From NCBI GenBank assembly GCA_964632945.1, contig CAZWCX010000222.1, forward strand, positions 1 to 6,912: a stretch of 6,912 nt of DNA, read 5' to 3'. Shown in pieces: positions 1 through 5,680 of this stretch. The DNA comes from CAZWCX01 sp964632945. GTDB lineage: Bacteria > Planctomycetota > MHYJ01 > WSZJ01 > CAZWCX01. The notes below the pieces were generated by a model. It made no database searches, was not told the DNA's origin, and was given only the letters and a program-made list of their open reading frames with translations. The stretch's first letter is position 1; the number at the start of each line of letters is the position of its first letter. Both the position numbers and the translations under genes were made by a program.

Positions 1-38
1 GCCTGCGCCTTGATCACGCTACGCAGAGCAGGCTTTTT
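1..38 (+). terminator. Possible rho-independent terminator of an upstream gene
   Basis: The six bases at 1-6 (GCCTGC) are complementary to 28-33 (GCAGGC), and a run of five T follows at 34-38. An alternative inner pairing is CTGCG (3-7) with CGCAG (22-26). The loop is long, and the left side may be cut by the window edge, so this is only suggestive. If real, it would end transcription from a gene left of the window and insulate the module starting at 147. Confidence 0.25.
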
Positions 39-69
39 AGGATAGGCTCTTAGCGTCTTCCGGCCTCCG

Positions 70-78
70 TGCTACCAT
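70..78 (+). promoter_or_regulatory. Candidate extended -10 promoter for the first module
   Basis: TGCTACCAT fits the extended -10 pattern TGnTAnnnT and lies about 70 bases before the first start codon. No convincing -35 hexamer is seen 17 bases upstream. It is supported only by being a short AT-leaning element in a GC-rich leader. Confidence 0.25.
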
Positions 79-146
79 GAAGCCTCGATGACGTCTTCCG
101 CGCCCGGCTCCTGTTCGAGTCGATTCCTCCGGAGACCCCTTGCGCC

Positions 147-377
147 ATGATGAGCCAGCAACAACTGGAATGGTACCGCCGCATGACGCCGAAGGAGCGG
201 ACGCACCTGATGCTCGAGTTGATGGACTTCGGCTGGTCGATCCTGCGACGACAGGGGCCGGAGGCAGTGCGGGCGGCGCTCGAGGCCATTCGGCGCGAGC
301 ACGCCGCCTCGCGGGCCGCCCTCCTTGCGGGCCTCGAACGATGCAAGCAGCGCGATGGTACGCCCCCCGGCGCGTGA
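147..377 (+). CDS. Small helical protein, putative antitoxin partner of the downstream nucleotidyltransferase
   Basis: A 76-residue protein with no domain I can name. It is predicted to be almost entirely helical: a polar N-terminus, a segment starting MTPKER at residues 13-18 followed by a hydrophobic helix (LMLELMDFGW, 21-30), then an Ala/Arg-rich amphipathic helix (about 39-67) and a short disordered tail. GGAG at 131-134 precedes the start; ATG at 150 is an alternative. Its 3' end overlaps the nucleotidyltransferase start by 23 bases, so the two are probably translationally coupled. The same layout recurs at 5456-6281, where the small protein also has an M-S/T-P-x-x-R segment before a hydrophobic helix. 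By analogy with other nucleotidyltransferase pairs it may be a cognate antitoxin or chaperone; that function is inferred. The reading frame is well supported, the role is not. Confidence 0.65.
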   Translation: MMSQQQLEWYRRMTPKERTHLMLELMDFGWSILRRQGPEAVRAALEAIRREHAASRAALLAGLERCKQRDGTPPGA

Positions 378-936
378 GCTGATCGAGCGAATGCGGCATC
401 TCCACGAAATGCTCGCCGCCCGCGGCCTGCGCTTCGCTTTCATGGGCGGGCTGGCGATGAACGCCTGGACGGTTCCCGCGCCGACGTACGACATCGACCT
501 CTGCCTGGAGCTAGGCGGGGAGGCCATCGTGGAACTGATGCGCGCCCTGGAGGCGGAGGGCTTCCTGCTTCCGCCGACCGCCTGGCTCGAAACCGTGGGC
601 TCCGCGCAATTCCGCGAGTTCTCCGTCGCCTGGCCTTTTCAGGACGGCCTCATTCCGGCGGAATTCTATCTGGCGCTTCAGCCGTTCCAGAAGGAGACCC
701 TGTCCCGCAGTCCCCTGGTGGAATTGGACGACGGCTTTCGCACGCACATCCTGACGGCCGAGGATCTGCTGATCTACAAGCTCATTGCCTGGCGCAAGAA
801 GGACCAAGCCGCCATCCAGCAACTGCTGGCCGTCGAGCGCACGCTCGATTGGGCCCGAGTTCGTCGCTGGGCCGAAGCCTACCAGGTGAGCGACCGGCTC
901 GAGGAAGCCGTGCGCGACGCGGGGCAAGGTTCGTGA
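355..936 (+). CDS. Nucleotidyltransferase-fold protein (AbiEii/MNT-like)
   Basis: A 193-residue protein of the DNA polymerase beta nucleotidyltransferase superfamily. Seen in the sequence: FMGGLAMNAW with the Gly-Gly signature at residues 31-32, followed by YDIDL giving the paired metal-binding Asp46 and Asp48. A candidate third carboxylate is Glu103 in PAEFYLA, where Asp is more usual. A helical segment AEDLLIYKLIAWRKKD (135-150) matches the family pattern of a conserved Lys (142) and a Lys-Asp pair (149-150). The C-terminus is helical. Known relatives act as toxins that modify tRNA or proteins with nucleotides, paired with a small upstream antitoxin; others are housekeeping or of unknown role. 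ATG at 355 was chosen over TTG at 325 because it is a standard start and gives a compact overlap with the preceding gene. No Shine-Dalgarno is visible, consistent with coupling. The stop at 934-936 lies against the broken 3' end of the opposite-strand ligase. Confidence 0.8.
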   Translation: MVRPPARELIERMRHLHEMLAARGLRFAFMGGLAMNAWTVPAPTYDIDLCLELGGEAIVELMRALEAEGFLLPPTAWLETVGSAQFREFSVAWPFQDGLIPAEFYLALQPFQKETLSRSPLVELDDGFRTHILTAEDLLIYKLIAWRKKDQAAIQQLLAVERTLDWARVRRWAEAYQVSDRLEEAVRDAGQGS

Positions 937-949
937 TTCGCGTCCGGAC

Positions 950-969
950 CGGGCTATTCGGCAAGCCCG
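950..969. other. Small hairpin after the first nucleotidyltransferase
   Basis: CGGGCT (950-955) pairs with AGCCCG (964-969) around an 8-base loop, 14 bases after the nucleotidyltransferase stop codon. There is no T run, so it is at best a weak terminator or an RNA 3'-end stabiliser between two convergent genes. Confidence 0.2.
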
Positions 970-1179
970 TGAGCGAGGCCTTCGATATCCTGCCGACGGC
1001 CTCGAGGGCGGCTTCCAGGTCCTCGGGATAGACGTTCTTCCCGCCTTCCGTGTCGATCATGTTCTTGGTCCGGCCGACCAGCTTGAGGTGGCCCGCGGCG
1101 TCGAATTCGCCCAGGTCCCCCGTGCGCAACCAGCCGTCCACGATCGTCTCCGCGGTCAGCTCGGGCGCGTCCAGGTACC

Positions 1180-1196
1180 CCTTCATCACCTTCATC
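1180..1196. repeat. 8-base direct repeat at the internal deletion junction of the ligase
   Basis: CCTTCATC occurs at 1180-1187 and again at 1189-1196 (GATGAAGG on the coding strand). This is exactly where the ligase jumps from its early to its late motifs. It may mark the endpoint of the deletion or an assembly join. Confidence 0.5.
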
Positions 1197-1999
1197 GTCG
1201 ACACCAGGACCTGCGGCCGCAGGGTGCGCTGGTGGACGACCCCGCCGCCCATGAGCAGCGGCAGGAGGAAGCCGCGCATGAAATCGATCGCGTGATAGGT
1301 CGGCAGGATCGAGAAGTAGCTGTCGCTCTCCTCCATCGGGAAGAGGCGTCCGAGCGCCTGCGCCTGCTCGAGGTAGTTGGCGTGGGTGAGCATGCACCCC
1401 TTGGGCGCGCCTCCGGTCCCCGAGGAGTAGACGATGCAGGCGACGTCCTCGCGGGTGCGCGGGACGTACCGGAACGGCGCACGGGGCGCCGTCTCCCAGC
1501 GCTCGGCGGCGCCGAGGTCGGCCTCGGACGGGGCTTCGGCCACCAGGACGCGGACGCCGGCAAGCGGTCCCTGGGGCTCGCGCGGGAGGCTGCGCCAGAT
1601 CGGCCACTCGGTCACGAGCACGCGCGGGCGGGCGTGGGCGAGCAGGGCCATCTGCTCCGGCGCGGTGAGCTTGTAGTCGAGCGGGACCAGGACGGCGCCG
1701 GCCCAGAAGGCGCCGAGTCCGGAGAAGATCCACTTCGACTGGTTGCCCATCAGGATCGCGCAGCGGTCGTCGGCACGGAGGCCCCCGTCCGTCAGCAGGG
1801 CGGCGAACCGCTCGGCCTCGGCGCGCACCTCGCGGTGGGTCCAGCGGCCGTTCTCCCGGTCGCGGTCGCTCTCGACCAGGGCGACGTTGCTCTTGAACGG
1901 GACGAAGGCGTCGCCCAGGGCTTCGCCGAGGCAGGAAAGCCGGGACAGGTCGAGCATGGGTTGCGCCTTCGGGGGAACGCGGGGACGGGGGACGCGCGG

Positions 2000-2242
2000 T
2001 CAGCGCCGCTTGCGGATGCACGCCGCCAGGGCGGTGAACGTCTTCACGCCCTGGAGCTCGTAGTCGGGGATCTCCACGTCGAACTCCTCTTCGAGTTTGC
2101 TCAAGAGCTCGAGGGCCTGGATGCTGTTGATCCCGAGCTTCTCGAAGAAGTCGTCCTCGGGCTGAAGCCGGGCGGCGTCCGCCGAGAAGCGCTTTGCGGC
2201 GAGCGAGATCAACCGGGTCAAGGTGTCGTCGGCATCGGGCAT
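2000..2242 (-). CDS. Acyl carrier protein
   Basis: An 80-residue carrier protein. It carries an acyl chain as a thioester on a 4'-phosphopantetheine arm and presents it to enzymes in the cytoplasm. The arm attaches to Ser40 in LGINSIQALEL, which matches the carrier consensus LGxDSLxxxEL with Asn in place of the usual Asp. The flanks are also typical: DDFFEKLG before the serine and a helix KLEEEFDVEIPD (49-60) after it. Length is normal for a stand-alone carrier. GGAG lies about nine bases before the ATG, which fixes the start. It lies between a crotonase (20-base gap) and an acyl ligase (42-base gap) on the same strand, so it is probably a dedicated carrier for a specialised lipid or polyketide-like product and not the housekeeping AcpP. 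It is the only intact member of this operon. Confidence 0.9.
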   Translation of the reverse strand: MPDADDTLTRLISLAAKRFSADAARLQPEDDFFEKLGINSIQALELLSKLEEEFDVEIPDYELQGVKTFTALAACIRKRR

Positions 2243-2262
2243 GGCGGGGCTCCCGCGCGTGG

Positions 2263-3040
2263 TCAGGGGAGATACGGTCGGACGTCCTTGCTTTCGACGA
2301 AGCGGCGCAGGGACTCGACGACGGTCGGGTTCTTGAACAGCCGGAGGAAATGCTCCTTCTCGAGCGCGAGGTCCGCGCTGGGGAGGGGCTTCAGGAAGCG
2401 CTTGGTGGTGACGGCGGCGTCGCGGTCGAACTTGACCGCCTGACGGGCCATCTGGCGGGCGACGCCGAGGGCCTCGCCGGGGGCGACCACCTGGCTCACC
2501 AAGCCGAGGGCGCCGGCCTTCTTGGCGTTGATGCTGCGCCCGGTCAGGAGCAGGTCGCGCACGACCGCGTTGCCGACGTCGCGGCGCAGACGCGGGATGC
2601 CGCCGAAGCCGGGCAGGATGCCCAGGCGCAGCTCGGGGAAGCAGAAGCGCGCGGTGCGGTTGGCGACCAGGAGGTCGCAGGTGAGCGCCAGCTCGAAGCC
2701 GCCGCCGAAGCACACCCCATGCACGACGCCGATCGTGGTCAGCGGCAGGAGGTCGAGCGTGTCCATCACGCGGTGAATGCGGTCGAGGAACCGCCGCATA
2801 TCCGGCTCGTGGGTCTCGGGGGGGGCGGGAGAGGATCCCGGCGTAGAGCTCGCGCAGGTCGGCGCCGGCGCAGAACCCGGTCTCGAGCCCGCTGTGGATC
2901 ACGACCGCGCGCCCGCGTTCCGGATCGATCTCGGCGAGAAAGCGCTCGAACCCGTCGAGCATGCGCGTGCCGATCTCATTGCACGGTTCCTGCCGGAGCA
3001 CGAGCTCGTAGACGCCGTCGGCGAGGGTCCACTCGATCAT
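2263..3040 (-). CDS. Enoyl-CoA hydratase/isomerase (crotonase) family protein, frameshifted
   Basis: Two frames together give one 258-residue crotonase once a single base is removed from the C8 run (coding strand) at 2818-2825. The first frame (from ATG 3040; GGAG eight bases upstream) encodes residues 1 to about 74, including ETGFCAGADL (53-62), the first oxyanion-hole segment. The second frame (open 2263-2799 from its internal ATG) encodes the rest: VHGVCFGGGFELAL (106-119), the second oxyanion segment, and FCFPELRLGILPGFGG (132-147), whose Glu136 fits the first catalytic glutamate. The position of the second catalytic glutamate appears to hold Asp162 (VRDLLLTG), so hydration, isomerisation or decarboxylation cannot be told apart. 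Corrected length is the family norm. It is the first gene of a crotonase-carrier-ligase operon and presumably acts on carrier- or CoA-bound acyl groups. The shift may be a sequencing error, a true inactivating mutation or, less likely, slippage. Confidence 0.85.
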
Positions 3041-3090
3041 CGGTAGAGCTCCGCGAGGGCGTCCTTCCATTCCCTCGTTCCTCCACTGGC
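3037..3090 (-). other. Possible C-terminal end of a gene upstream of the crotonase
   Basis: A - strand frame ends ...GTREWKDALAELYR-stop at 3037-3039, so its stop overlaps the crotonase start as ATGA. Such four-base overlaps are common within operons, and the last dozen residues look protein-like. Further upstream the frame loses any plausible protein character. It may be the stump of a truncated operon gene, or chance. Function cannot be read. Confidence 0.2.
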
Positions 3091-3617
3091 GCTGGGCGCG
3101 GAATCTGGCTCCGTGGCGCGGGTGGAGCGCATCGGAGCGATGGGCAGAAGTTCCGGGTCGGGCACGAGTCCTCGCCAAGCCGTCGGTCTCGCTACCGCAT
3201 CGCGGGAATCGCCGACCCGTTGGCGATGCAGCGCTTGCAGATAGGTGCCTTGGAGGACCCTCGAAGTCGGCTGCCCTCGGTTCGGACGACCCAGCAAACC
3301 TTGCCGGTGGTGCCTTCGGTGTGGAGTTCTCGACGAGATAGGTTGCGCCGAGTGTGGTGCATCAGCGTAACCGTCCAGTGAATCGGTTCTCCAGACGCGG
3401 ATTCTGGCAGGGCACTTGCGCGGAGGATCGCCCGGACCGTACAGCGTTCGGCGGGAACCCGGGTCAACCGCCCGCCGCAGCGCAACTCGTGTCATTGACT
3501 ACTCGGCGGGGCACGACGCTGCGCGCGGTTCAGGACCGGAGTCGAAAGCCACCGACCCCCGACGTCCCGACTACCCAACGGGGAGCCGGAGCCGCACTGG
3601 CGTCCTCGCACCCGCCG
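3041..3617. other. Gene-poor stretch
   Basis: Composition is less strictly coding-like here, and no frame gives a convincing long protein. Apart from the possible stump at 3037-3090 and the small - strand frame at 3192-3362, I see no RNA gene, terminator with a T run, or array. It separates the - strand operon from the + strand genes, so divergent promoters are expected, but only the element at 3618-3626 is recognisable. Confidence 0.5.
3192..3362 (-). CDS. Possible small basic CxxC protein
   Basis: From ATG 3362 this frame gives 56 residues. Cys23 lies in KVCWVVRTEG and a CKRC pair (Cys42, Cys45) in APICKRCIA, which suggests half of a zinc ribbon. A second CxxC is not complete because the position after Cys-Trp-Val is Val. 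Third codon positions are mostly G or C, as expected for coding DNA here. There is no strong ribosome binding site and no gene partner. The frame can be extended upstream to 3485, but that part looks less protein-like. I do not recognise a family. It may be a real small gene, a fragment, or chance. Confidence 0.3.
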   Translation of the reverse strand: MHHTRRNLSRRELHTEGTTGKVCWVVRTEGSRLRGSSKAPICKRCIANGSAIPAMR

Positions 3618-3626
3618 TGATAACAT
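3618..3626 (+). promoter_or_regulatory. Candidate extended -10 promoter for 3667 and perhaps 4014
   Basis: TGATAACAT fits TGnTAnnnT and is an AT-rich island in GC-rich DNA, about 40 bases before the start at 3667. No clear -35 is visible. Transcription would begin near 3633 and give a leader of roughly 34 bases. Confidence 0.35.
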
Positions 3627-3666
3627 GTCATGCGCGATTCTGATTCGCCGTCCGGGAACTCATTCG

Positions 3667-3930
3667 ATGCATGCGCTACCTGCGCCTCCATACATCATCT
3701 GGTCTTGCGATCCGAAGCAGCTCAATTCCCGGGATCCTTGGACCCGGCGCTCGTGGATCGGCGAAGTCCTGGTCCATGGCCGATGGGAAGTGGTGCGCCG
3801 GTTGGACTGGGAGGAGGTCCGTCGGCTCCTGCCCGGGCTTCGGTTGCCCGCGCGCGCTCGCGAGCTGTGGGAGTACTACTTTGCCATGGCCGGGAATCGT
3901 CCTGACGGCGGTCCAGCAGGAAGCGCATAG
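3667..3930 (+). CDS. Small DUF6922-like protein, orphan antitoxin-like
   Basis: An 87-residue protein starting MHALPAPP. Three segments fit the pattern I recall for DUF6922-type small proteins: IIWSCDPKQLN (10-20; aromatic-rich start followed by D-x-x-x-L), WIGEVLVHGRW (30-40; usual form I-x-x-V-L-x-x-G), and a late RARELWEYYFA (63-73; usual form a Trp/Phe-rich helix). Such proteins are often encoded just before an AbiEii-like nucleotidyltransferase and are presumed antitoxins. Here no nucleotidyltransferase follows; the next gene, 83 bases on, is a membrane protease. It is therefore an orphan, or a partner of something else. ATG 3667 was preferred over ATG 3625, because GGGA lies nine bases upstream and the extra 14 residues look non-native. 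The family name is from memory and unverified; the reading frame is fairly secure. Confidence 0.65.
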   Translation: MHALPAPPYIIWSCDPKQLNSRDPWTRRSWIGEVLVHGRWEVVRRLDWEEVRRLLPGLRLPARARELWEYYFAMAGNRPDGGPAGSA

Positions 3931-4013
3931 CCGGCCGTGCGTCTGCTGGACCGGGGACTCGATACCTGAAGGCGGGATCTCTGTTCGGGCCCCCGCCCCA
4001 TGCCGAGGCCTCC

Positions 4014-5372
4014 ATGCTGGTCTACTGCCTGGCGTGCGAGAGCGTCTTCGAGCCGGAGGAGACGCCCGACGACGTCATCGTCCTCTGCCTGGACTGTGCC
4101 GGCAAACCCGCCGCGATCACAACCGAGGCCAGATCCGCCGACACGGTCCGCGCGCGCTGCCCCGCCTGCGGGTACTCGAAAGACATCGCCCGCTCCCGCG
4201 CCCTGGAGGAGGTCCGTTGCGCAGGCTGCGGCGTGGTGTTCCCGGTCCTCCCGCCGCCGGCAGAGGAGGCCGCCGGCGGCCCGGAGGCCTCACCGCCGCC
4301 GGCGCCCGCGCCGCACCAGCGCGCCGCCATACTCGCGCCCACGCCCGAACCCTTGGGCGGGCTGCCGAGATGGGCCTTCGCTCTCAGTCTGCTGCCCCTG
4401 GCGTGGATCATGCTGTTTCCGCCCCCGTCGCTCCGCGATCGAGTCGAGGCCATGCTGGAGCGCGATCCCGCGCTGCTCGAGCGGGTCCAGGCCGCCGCGA
4501 GCGAGACAGAGTACTTCGACGCCCTGCCCGATCGGCGCATCGAAGGCGCACTGCTCGCCTACGATTCCCGCATGCACTGGACGTTCGCCGCGGCGTCGGC
4601 CGTGCTCGGCGCCGCCTACTTCGTCCTCTGCTGGCCTGCGGGCCGGGCCCTCCGCCGCCACGCCATCGGGGTGGCGGCGTTCACTTCCACCGCCGGCGTC
4701 CTCCTGCTGCTCCTGGTCCAGTTCGTCGCCGAGGTCACCCAGGGGGTCGTCGTCACCGGCGGCGGCCTCACGGTCTTCTTCTGGGCCGTCCTCCGATTCA
4801 TCGGCTTCAGCTACCGCGCGGCCATGGACCCCAACAACGGTTTCCTGGCCAGCCTGGGCGGTTTCACGTTCGGCGTCGGTCTGTGTGAAGAGATCTGCAA
4901 GAGTCTACCCCTGGTCGCCCACATCCGCAGCGCCGACCGCGGCCTGGACTGGCGCGGCCTCGTCTTCTGGGCCCTCTTCAGCGGACTCGGATTCGGCGTC
5001 GCCGAGGGGATCCTCTACGCCGCCGACTTCTACAACGGCGTCCACGGCGCCGCCGTCTACGTCGTCCGCTTCATCCCGTGCGTGGCCCTGCACTCGGCAT
5101 GGACCGGCATCACGGCCGTCTACCTCTACCGCTCCCCCGACGCGATTCTGGGTATCAACGCATGGTACGAGTGGTTCCCCGCGGTCTTCTTCCCTGCCCT
5201 TCCCAGCATCCTGCTGCACGGTCTCTACGACACGTTGCTCAAGCGGGACCACGAAGTGACGGCGATGCTCGTGGCCGCCGCCAGCTTCGCCGCGTTCCTC
5301 CTGCTGGTCCGACGGACGCGACACCGGCAGGAGGAAGCCCGCGCGCGCGCGGCCCGGGCGTGCGCGCGGTAG
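4014..5372 (+). CDS. PrsW-type glutamic intramembrane protease with tandem zinc ribbons
   Basis: A 452-residue inner-membrane protein. The N-terminus carries two four-cysteine zinc-ribbon modules, Cys5/8 with Cys25/28 and Cys49/52 with Cys69/72, followed by a Pro/Ala-rich linker (about 79-112). About eight or nine hydrophobic segments follow (near 119-136, 188-206, 219-239, 250-263, 281-299, 315-336, 349-372, 387-405, 414-432). Within them are the hallmarks of the PrsW/CAAX-protease (CPBP) superfamily: CEEICKSLP with Glu292-Glu293 and Lys296, GFGVAEGILYA with Glu331, ALHSAW with His360, and LLHGLYD with His402. All expected polar catalytic residues are present, so it is probably active. PrsW of Bacillus cleaves the anti-sigma factor RsiW; the substrate here is unknown, and no sigma/anti-sigma pair is nearby. 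The ribbons probably face the cytoplasm and could bind a partner or sense redox or metal. GAGG five bases before the ATG supports this start. The Arg/Ala-rich tail (about 433-452) is low complexity. Confidence 0.85.
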   Translation: MLVYCLACESVFEPEETPDDVIVLCLDCAGKPAAITTEARSADTVRARCPACGYSKDIARSRALEEVRCAGCGVVFPVLPPPAEEAAGGPEASPPPAPAPHQRAAILAPTPEPLGGLPRWAFALSLLPLAWIMLFPPPSLRDRVEAMLERDPALLERVQAAASETEYFDALPDRRIEGALLAYDSRMHWTFAAASAVLGAAYFVLCWPAGRALRRHAIGVAAFTSTAGVLLLLLVQFVAEVTQGVVVTGGGLTVFFWAVLRFIGFSYRAAMDPNNGFLASLGGFTFGVGLCEEICKSLPLVAHIRSADRGLDWRGLVFWALFSGLGFGVAEGILYAADFYNGVHGAAVYVVRFIPCVALHSAWTGITAVYLYRSPDAILGINAWYEWFPAVFFPALPSILLHGLYDTLLKRDHEVTAMLVAAASFAAFLLLVRRTRHRQEEARARAARACAR

Positions 5373-5402
5373 TGGCGCTCGGATACCGCAATTCGTTTTT
5401 CA

Positions 5403-5437
5403 TTGCGCTTTCCGCCTTCCTTCCCGTCGGATAGAAT
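5403..5437 (+). promoter_or_regulatory. Candidate promoter for the second module
   Basis: TAGAAT at 5432-5437 is a good -10 match in an unusually AT-rich gap between genes. TTGCGC at 5403-5408 resembles a -35, but the 23-base spacing is too long; the hexamer at the ideal distance (TTTCCG, 5409-5414) is poor. Transcription would start near 5444, leaving a very short leader that already contains the ribosome binding site. Confidence 0.35.
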
Positions 5438-5455
5438 GCACCGGTGAGGCGAACG

Positions 5456-5680
5456 ATGGCTTGGAAGACCGCGATCGATCAACTGCACGAGGAAGCGGCG
5501 CGCGCTCGGGAGATGAGCCCCGAGGCGCGGCTACAGGCGGCATTCTCGTTGCACCGGTTTGCGATCCGGCTTCTCCTGGACTCTGGGGGTCTGAGCGAGA
5601 AGCTCGACATCCTCGGCAAGGTGGAAGAACAGGGCAACTCGCGGGTCCGAGAGTGGATTCGGAGGAACTGTGCCGGATGA
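5456..5680 (+). CDS. Small helical protein, putative antitoxin partner of the second nucleotidyltransferase
   Basis: A 74-residue protein of unknown family, predicted to be all helical. The N-terminal helix (1-19) is rich in Glu, Ala and Arg; MSPEARL (20-26) leads into a hydrophobic helix FSLHRFAIRLLL (30-41), then a polar helix and a basic C-terminus (VREWIRRN, 64-71). The strong site GGTGAGG (5443-5449) six bases before ATG 5456 fixes the start; GTG 5444 would overlap that site. Its end overlaps the nucleotidyltransferase start by 11 bases. The M-S-P-x-x-R segment followed by a hydrophobic helix resembles the small partner at 147-377, so the two may be distant homologues. A role as antitoxin or co-factor is inferred from gene order only. 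Confidence 0.7.
   Translation: MAWKTAIDQLHEEAARAREMSPEARLQAAFSLHRFAIRLLLDSGGLSEKLDILGKVEEQGNSRVREWIRRNCAG

Larger units (their letters stand above)
782..1957 (-). pseudogene. AMP-dependent acyl-CoA/ACP ligase, internally deleted and 3'-truncated
   Basis: The open frame encodes 391 residues. Residues 1-256 match the N-terminal part of the ANL adenylating superfamily: VPLDYKL (91-97), the phosphate-binding loop YSSGTGGAPKGCMLTH (177-192), where Gly replaces the second Thr of the usual SGTTG, and ILPTYHAIDF (217-226). Residue 257 onward jumps directly to a late motif (MKGYLDAPELTAE), then GWLRTGDLG (275-283) and GRTKNMIDTEGGKNVYPEDLE (295-315). The middle, with the YGxTE adenylate motif and roughly 150 residues, is missing although the frame is kept. 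After about residue 321 (near position 995) similarity is lost, and the last 155 bases run antisense through the nucleotidyltransferase gene, so the catalytic-lysine subdomain is gone. It could not adenylate a substrate as written. It follows the carrier-protein gene by 42 bases, so the ancestral enzyme probably loaded an acyl group onto that carrier or onto CoA. A weak GAAGG precedes the ATG. Confidence 0.75.

Noticed and set aside
113..120. GTTCGAGT resembling a tRNA T-loop, possibly an attachment site
   Set aside because: The flanking bases do not pair as a T-stem and no acceptor or anticodon arm is present.
1088..2443. A 451-codon open frame on the + strand
   Set aside because: It runs antisense through the ligase, carrier protein and crotonase, whose motifs are unmistakable. 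Its own translation is low-complexity and matches nothing; long open shadows are expected in GC-rich DNA.
2194..3381. A 395-codon open frame on the + strand
   Set aside because: Antisense to the crotonase and carrier protein; Arg/Gly/Ala-rich translation without domain character.
3971..3997. Inverted repeat GGCGGG/CCCGCC before the PrsW gene
   Set aside because: Long 15-base loop and no T run; expected by chance in such GC-rich sequence.
3671..5259. Two long + strand frames (3671-4888 and 4000-5259) overlapping the PrsW gene
   Set aside because: Both are out-of-frame shadows rich in Arg, Pro and Ser. The frame from 4014 carries the zinc ribbons, membrane segments and catalytic motifs.
5330..5372. 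GC dinucleotide-rich tract at the end of the PrsW gene
   Set aside because: It encodes the low-complexity Arg/Ala tail; no sign of a functional repeat or array.
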